From: Oleiphilaceae bacterium
GTDB taxonomy: Bacteria; Pseudomonadota; Gammaproteobacteria; Pseudomonadales; Oleiphilaceae
Length of the DNA stretch: 64,000 bases
Direction: 5' to 3'
Assembly: GCA_022447365.1 (NCBI GenBank)
Contig: JAKVBL010000005.1
Location: 310,001 to 374,000 of the forward strand
How positions within the stretch are numbered: the stretch's first letter is position 1; each line of letters starts with the position of its first letter. Positions 60,257 to 64,000 of the stretch are shown here, piece after piece. The notes under the pieces are model-generated. The model saw only the letters and a list, made by a program, of their open reading frames with translations, did not search any database and had not been told where the DNA came from. The position numbers were made by a program, and so were the translations under genes.

Positions 60257-62245
60257 ATGAGTTATTTCATTACCGGTGGAACCGGCTTTATTGGACGCTT
60301 TCTTGTAGAAAAGTTATTAGCACGTGGCGAGACCATATACCTCTTAATGCAAGAGTCGAGCATGAATAAATACGACGCATTGCTTGAGCGTATTGGTGCA
60401 ACATCAAAGCAGGTTGTTGCTGTGAAAGGCACACTGACCAAGAAAAATCTTGGTATTGCTAAAGCAGATATGGATGAGCTTAAAGGTAAGGTTGATCATT
60501 TTTATCATCTTGCAGCGATCTATGATTTATATGCTTCTGAAGAAGTGCAGCAAGCAGTGAATATTGATGGCACACGCAATGCGATTGCTGCTGCAAAAGC
60601 AATGAAAGCAGGGTGCTTCCATCACGTTAGCTCTATCGCGGCAGCCGGTTTGTATCGTGGTGTGTTCCGTGAAGATATGTTCAAAGAAGCGCAAAAGCTT
60701 AATAACCCTTACTTGCGCACTAAACATGATTCAGAAGCAATTGTGCGTGAAGAGTGCAAAGTGCCATGGCGTGTATACCGCCCGGGTATGGTTGTTGGTC
60801 ATTCTAAGACGGGTGAGATTGATAAGATCGACGGCCCTTACTACTTCTTTAAAATGCTTCAAAAAGTTCGTCGAGCAATTCCTCAGTGGATGCCAACGAT
60901 TGGTGTTGAAGGCGGCCGAATGAATATCGTGCCGGTTGACTTTGTCGTTGATGCTTTAGAGTACATTTCGCATGTTGAAGGTGAAGATGGCGGCTGTTTC
61001 CATCTAACAGATCCTGATCCATATAAGTTGGGTGAAGTTTTGAACATCTTTGCGAAGGCAGGTCATGCGCCAACGATGGCGATGCGTATTGATGCGCAAA
61101 TGTTCAACTTTATCCCTTCAATGCTTCGCAACGGCGTTAAGAACTTGCCGCCGGTCAAGCGTTTAACGTCAGTGTTCTTGAATGACTTTGGTGTTCCAGA
61201 GTCAGCGATGGAGTTCATCAACTATCCAACTAAATTTGATTCGCGTGAAACAGAGCGAGTACTCCGTGACTCGGGTATAGAATGTCCAGATCTTAAGTCT
61301 TATTCCGCACCGATTTGGGATTTCTGGGAGCGTAATCTTGATCCTGACTTATATAAAGATCGCACTTTACGTGGCACGGTTGAGGGTAAGGTATGTGTCA
61401 TTACCGGTGCGACTTCAGGCATTGGTTTAGCAACGGCAAAAGTCTTAGCGGAAGCAGGTGCGATTACCTGTATCGCAGCGCGTACACTTGACAAGCTTGA
61501 AGAAGTTAAATACGAGCTTGAGCAAAACGGCGGTACTGTTTACGCGTACCAATGTGATTTTTCGAATATGGAAGACTGTGATCGTTTTGTTGCTGAAGTT
61601 GAGAAGGATCACGGCCCGGTTGATTTCTTAATCAATAATGCCGGTCGCTCGATTCGTCGTTCTATAAACCTTTCGTTTGATCGTTTCCACGATTTCGAGA
61701 GAACGATGCAGCTTAATTACTTCGGCTCGCTTCGCTTGATACTTGGTTTTGCTCCGAAGATGCTTGAGCAGGGACGAGGTCATATTGTAAATATCTCATC
61801 TATCGGTGTTTTGACAAATGCTCCGCGTTTCTCTTCGTATGTAGCCTCGAAGGCAGCATTGGATGCGTTCTCGCGATGTGCTGCGGCAGAATTCTCAGAT
61901 AGTAATGTGAGTTTTACGACCATCAACATGCCGTTGGTAAAAACGCCAATGATCGGTCCAACTAAGATCTACGACTCGGTGCCAACGCTAACGCCAGAAG
62001 ATGCAGCAGATTTAATTGCGAAAGCAATCGTTCATCGTCCGAAGCGTATCGCGACGCGACTAGGTATTTTTGCACAAGTCTTACATGCTCTCGTACCAAA
62101 AGCGGGTGAGATTATTATGAATACGGGTTACAAAATGTTCCCAGATTCTGCAGCGGCGCAAGGTAAAGACCAGAAAGCTGATAAGCCAAAAGTCTCGACG
62201 GAGCAAATGGCCTTTGCTGCGATCATGCGAGGAATTCATTGGTAG
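60257..62245 (+). CDS. Bifunctional fatty acyl-CoA reductase (alcohol-forming), Marinobacter type
   Basis: A 662-residue protein of two dehydrogenase domains. The N-terminal extended SDR (1-350) has the NAD(P) loop GGTGFIG (7-13) and the pair Tyr152/Lys156 in NPYLRTKHDSE. The C-terminal classical SDR (375-640) has TGATSGIG (383-390), the catalytic Ser near 514-515, and Tyr528/Lys532 in SSYVASKAALDAF. Length and sequence closely match the Marinobacter enzyme that reduces fatty acyl-CoA/ACP via the aldehyde to the fatty alcohol used in wax esters. ATG 60257 has TAAGGA at good spacing; the frame upstream is not part of the family. Confidence 0.93.
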   Translation: MSYFITGGTGFIGRFLVEKLLARGETIYLLMQESSMNKYDALLERIGATSKQVVAVKGTLTKKNLGIAKADMDELKGKVDHFYHLAAIYDLYASEEVQQAVNIDGTRNAIAAAKAMKAGCFHHVSSIAAAGLYRGVFREDMFKEAQKLNNPYLRTKHDSEAIVREECKVPWRVYRPGMVVGHSKTGEIDKIDGPYYFFKMLQKVRRAIPQWMPTIGVEGGRMNIVPVDFVVDALEYISHVEGEDGGCFHLTDPDPYKLGEVLNIFAKAGHAPTMAMRIDAQMFNFIPSMLRNGVKNLPPVKRLTSVFLNDFGVPESAMEFINYPTKFDSRETERVLRDSGIECPDLKSYSAPIWDFWERNLDPDLYKDRTLRGTVEGKVCVITGATSGIGLATAKVLAEAGAITCIAARTLDKLEEVKYELEQNGGTVYAYQCDFSNMEDCDRFVAEVEKDHGPVDFLINNAGRSIRRSINLSFDRFHDFERTMQLNYFGSLRLILGFAPKMLEQGRGHIVNISSIGVLTNAPRFSSYVASKAALDAFSRCAAAEFSDSNVSFTTINMPLVKTPMIGPTKIYDSVPTLTPEDAADLIAKAIVHRPKRIATRLGIFAQVLHALVPKAGEIIMNTGYKMFPDSAAAQGKDQKADKPKVSTEQMAFAAIMRGIHW

Positions 62246-62261
62246 AATCCAGCGTATAAGA

Positions 62262-62291
62262 AAAAAGCCCCTGCCTTGGTAGGGGCTTTTT
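62262..62291 (+). terminator. Terminator of the fatty acyl-CoA reductase gene
   Basis: A perfect 11-bp stem AAAAAGCCCCT/AGGGGCTTTTT with an eight-base loop lies 17 bases past the stop. Confidence 0.93.
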
Positions 62292-62429
62292 CGTTTCTGA
62301 AAAATAAGCGCTATCTCTTATTGGACAACCAGCCTAGTCGTTGTACCATAAGTCGACTTTGTACATCGCTTGAGGCGTAAAGCGTCTCTGACAAATATCA
62401 AAAACGCAATCAACATTTGGAGATAATAA

Positions 62430-63032
62430 ATGAGCGTATTAGTAGGCAAGCAAGCCCCTGACTTTACTGTTCCAGCAGTTCTTGGCGACGGTTCTATCGT
62501 AGACGAGTTCACCCTATCTGAAGCTATCAAAGGCAAGTACGGTCTTGTTTTCTTCTACCCGCTAGACTTCACGTTTGTTTGTCCATCAGAGTTGATCGCT
62601 CTTGATCACCGTATGGCTGACTTCAAAGAGCGTGGCGTTGAAGTGATCGGTGTTTCTATCGACTCTCACTTTACGCACAACGCATGGCGTAATACTCCAG
62701 TTAATGATGGTGGTATCGGCCAAGTAGGTTACACATTAGCTGCAGATATGGCGCACGACATCTGTAAAGCATACGACGTTGAGTCAGAAGGCGGCGTTGC
62801 TTTCCGTGGTGCTTTCTTGATTGACAAAGAAGGTTTGGTTCGCTCGCAGATCGTTAACGATCTACCACTAGGTCGTAACATGGACGAGCTAATCCGTTTG
62901 GTTGACGCTCTTCAGTTCCACGAAGAGCACGGTGAAGTTTGCCCAGCTGGTTGGAACAAAGGTGACAAAGGTATGGATGCTTCTCCTGATGGCGTTGCAG
63001 CTTACCTTTCTGAGAACTCAGACACTTTGTAA
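62430..63032 (+). CDS. Typical 2-Cys peroxiredoxin (AhpC/Prx1 type)
   Basis: A 200-residue thiol peroxidase that reduces H2O2, alkyl hydroperoxides and perhaps peroxynitrite. The peroxidatic Cys51 sits in FTFVCPSELIAL and the resolving Cys171 in GEVCPAGW. The C-terminal helix after Cys171 is present. It pairs head-on with rnt, a neighbourhood also seen in pseudomonads. No AhpF is adjacent, so the reductant is probably thioredoxin. Its codon use (many CTA/GTA/CGT codons) differs slightly from its neighbours, as expected for a highly expressed gene. Confidence 0.95.
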   Translation: MSVLVGKQAPDFTVPAVLGDGSIVDEFTLSEAIKGKYGLVFFYPLDFTFVCPSELIALDHRMADFKERGVEVIGVSIDSHFTHNAWRNTPVNDGGIGQVGYTLAADMAHDICKAYDVESEGGVAFRGAFLIDKEGLVRSQIVNDLPLGRNMDELIRLVDALQFHEEHGEVCPAGWNKGDKGMDASPDGVAAYLSENSDTL

Positions 63033-63053
63033 TTCCTGTTTAAATATGGGAAT

Positions 63054-63082
63054 AAAAAAGCCGAGCATTGCTCGGCTTTTTT
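63054..63082. terminator. Bidirectional terminator between peroxiredoxin gene and rnt
   Basis: A stem AAAAAAGCCGAGC/GCTCGGCTTTTTT with a three-base loop lies 21 bases past the peroxiredoxin stop and 15 bases past the convergent rnt stop, with A/T runs on both sides. Confidence 0.93.
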
Positions 63083-63097
63083 GTGCGTCGAAGACTC

Positions 63098-63781
63098 TTA
63101 AATACCGATCTTTTGATCAAGTGGCCAACCGCCAAGTTTTGACCATTTATTGATGATGGTACAAAACAGCTCAGCTGTTTTCTCTGTGTCGTATTTTGCA
63201 GAGTGTGCTTCGTGTCCATCAAACGCGATTCCGGCGGCAGAGCATGCTTTAGCTAGAACTGTTTGCCCAAAGGCCAAGGCCGAAAGAGTGTTGGTATCGA
63301 AGCTTGAGAAAGGGTGGAACGGGTTGCGTTTGATACCTGTGCGTTCTGCAGCAGCAAATACAAAATTGTGATCAAACGACGAATTATGGCCAACTAAAAT
63401 AGCACGCGTACACCCGGTATTTTTTACAGCACGACGTATTGGTGTAAAAATTTTGTCGAGTGCGAGCTTTTCAGGTTGTGCGTTTCTGTATGGTGAGTAG
63501 GGATCAATGCCTGTGAATTCGAGCGCAGACTTTTCAAGGTTGGCGCCTTTAAAAGGCTCAACATTACAATGAACGGTCTCCTTGCAGTACAGTTGTCCGT
63601 CACTGTTCATGTCTAGTATCACAGCGGCTATTTCAAGTAGAGCATCAGTTTGAGAGTTAAAGCCGGCTGTTTCGACGTCGACAACAACTGGTAAGAACCC
63701 GCGGAATCTCGCTGAAATGGAATGAGAATTGCTATCTTGATCGTTATTATGTTCTTGCATTGTGGAATTAGATCCTGACAC
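63098..63781 (-). CDS. rnt: Ribonuclease T
   Basis: A 227-residue DEDDh 3'-5' exonuclease that trims tRNA CCA ends and stable RNA 3' ends. It has Asp35 and Glu37 in [11 protein letters not shown], the Exo II Asp in [10 protein letters not shown], and the Exo [20 protein letters not shown] with the catalytic His and Asp. The start is GTG 63781, preceded by AAGGG at six bases; an ATG at 63760 has poorer spacing. The first 25 residues are a polar, low-complexity extension. Confidence 0.95.
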   Translation of the reverse strand: MSGSNSTMQEHNNDQDSNSHSISARFRGFLPVVVDVETAGFNSQTDALLEIAAVILDMNSDGQLYCKETVHCNVEPFKGANLEKSALEFTGIDPYSPYRNAQPEKLALDKIFTPIRRAVKNTGCTRAILVGHNSSFDHNFVFAAAERTGIKRNPFHPFSSFDTNTLSALAFGQTVLAKACSAAGIAFDGHEAHSAKYDTEKTAELFCTIINKWSKLGGWPLDQKIGI

Positions 63782-63903
63782 GCTTTGCCCTTACTACTGT
63801 CACTCGCGCAAACGAGTATAACAGAGCTTATTTGAGATTTGGGATCTCCACGGCAAAGAATTGCCTATTACGGCGTAAACGCGCCCAATAACAGATGAAT
63901 TAG

Positions 63904-64000
63904 ATGTTTAAATATTTATCAATACTCTTAGGTTTAATGCTTTCCTCGGCAACTTACGCCGAACAAGAATTGCGTTACCTTGCTCCTATGGAGCGCAGTG
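63904..64000 (+). CDS. Exported protein, N-terminal fragment
   Basis: An ATG at 63904 opens a frame to the window edge (32 residues). The start is a typical Sec signal peptide (MFKYLSILLGLMLSSATYAE), with cleavage likely after TYA, followed by QELRYLAPMERS. The rest lies outside the window, so the family cannot be named. The 122-base gap to the divergent rnt should hold its promoter. Confidence 0.65.
   Translation, partial: MFKYLSILLGLMLSSATYAEQELRYLAPMERS

Overview
The window looks like chromosomal DNA from a marine gammaproteobacterium, somewhere around the Oceanospirillales/Marinobacter/Pseudomonadales. The evidence is gene order (TPR lipoprotein-lolB-ispE-tRNA-Gln-prs-rplY-pth-ychF, divergent from hemA-prfA-prmC), a minCDE cluster, a TonB2-type ExbB/ExbD/TonB set with DUF3450 and TtpC partners, and a Marinobacter-type bifunctional fatty acyl-CoA reductase. 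No taxonomic marker was compared, so the placement is an inference. Coding density is high and almost all genes are intact. I see no prophage, plasmid, IS element or CRISPR array.

1-10.9 kb is a two-sided, probably Fur-controlled iron locus. On the minus strand lie a fatty-acid-hydroxylase-like membrane protein, a DUF4856 lipoprotein, an imelysin-like lipoprotein and the start of a FecA-like TonB-dependent receptor. Divergent from them runs a tight plus-strand operon: Tat-exported DUF1513 protein, DUF3450 protein, TtpC, ExbB, ExbD, TonB and a TPR protein. Receptor, periplasmic/surface iron proteins and a private energising complex therefore sit together, with Fur-box-like palindromes in both promoter regions.

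10.9-11.9 kb is the only long gene-poor stretch. It holds a badly decayed tyrosine recombinase (frameshifts, stops, an internal deletion of the central catalytic part) that ends against the 3' side of a tRNA-Met gene, which points to a lost integrative element.

11.9-23.4 kb is housekeeping: tRNA-Met, ychF, pth, rplY, prs, tRNA-Gln, ispE, lolB and a TPR lipoprotein on the minus strand; hemA, prfA, prmC and a MoeB/ThiF-like enzyme on the plus strand. 23.4-29.5 kb (minus) carries phoH, a CBS-domain protein, minE-minD-minC, uraA and upp. 29.7-41.8 kb is mainly plus strand: parC, serB, ppc, a YbaK-HDOD fusion, adk, tsaB, uppP, a small unknown and rsmJ, with one small minus-strand unknown beside serB.

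41.8-48.9 kb has plsB (minus), a three-gene GldA/GldF/GldG-like ABC exporter operon and murI. 48.9-55.1 kb is a signalling block: an HDOD histidine kinase followed by a REC-PAS-GGDEF-EAL response regulator, divergent from an FlhG/MinD-like ATPase with a long C-terminal extension. 55.1-64 kb carries acs, an insulinase-type M16 protease, the fatty acyl-CoA reductase (fatty alcohol/wax ester route), a 2-Cys peroxiredoxin, RNase T and the first 97 bases of an exported protein. Several genes start at TTG or GTG (serB, ppc, the YbaK-HDOD gene, murI, the M16 protease, rnt); start choices rest on Shine-Dalgarno spacing.
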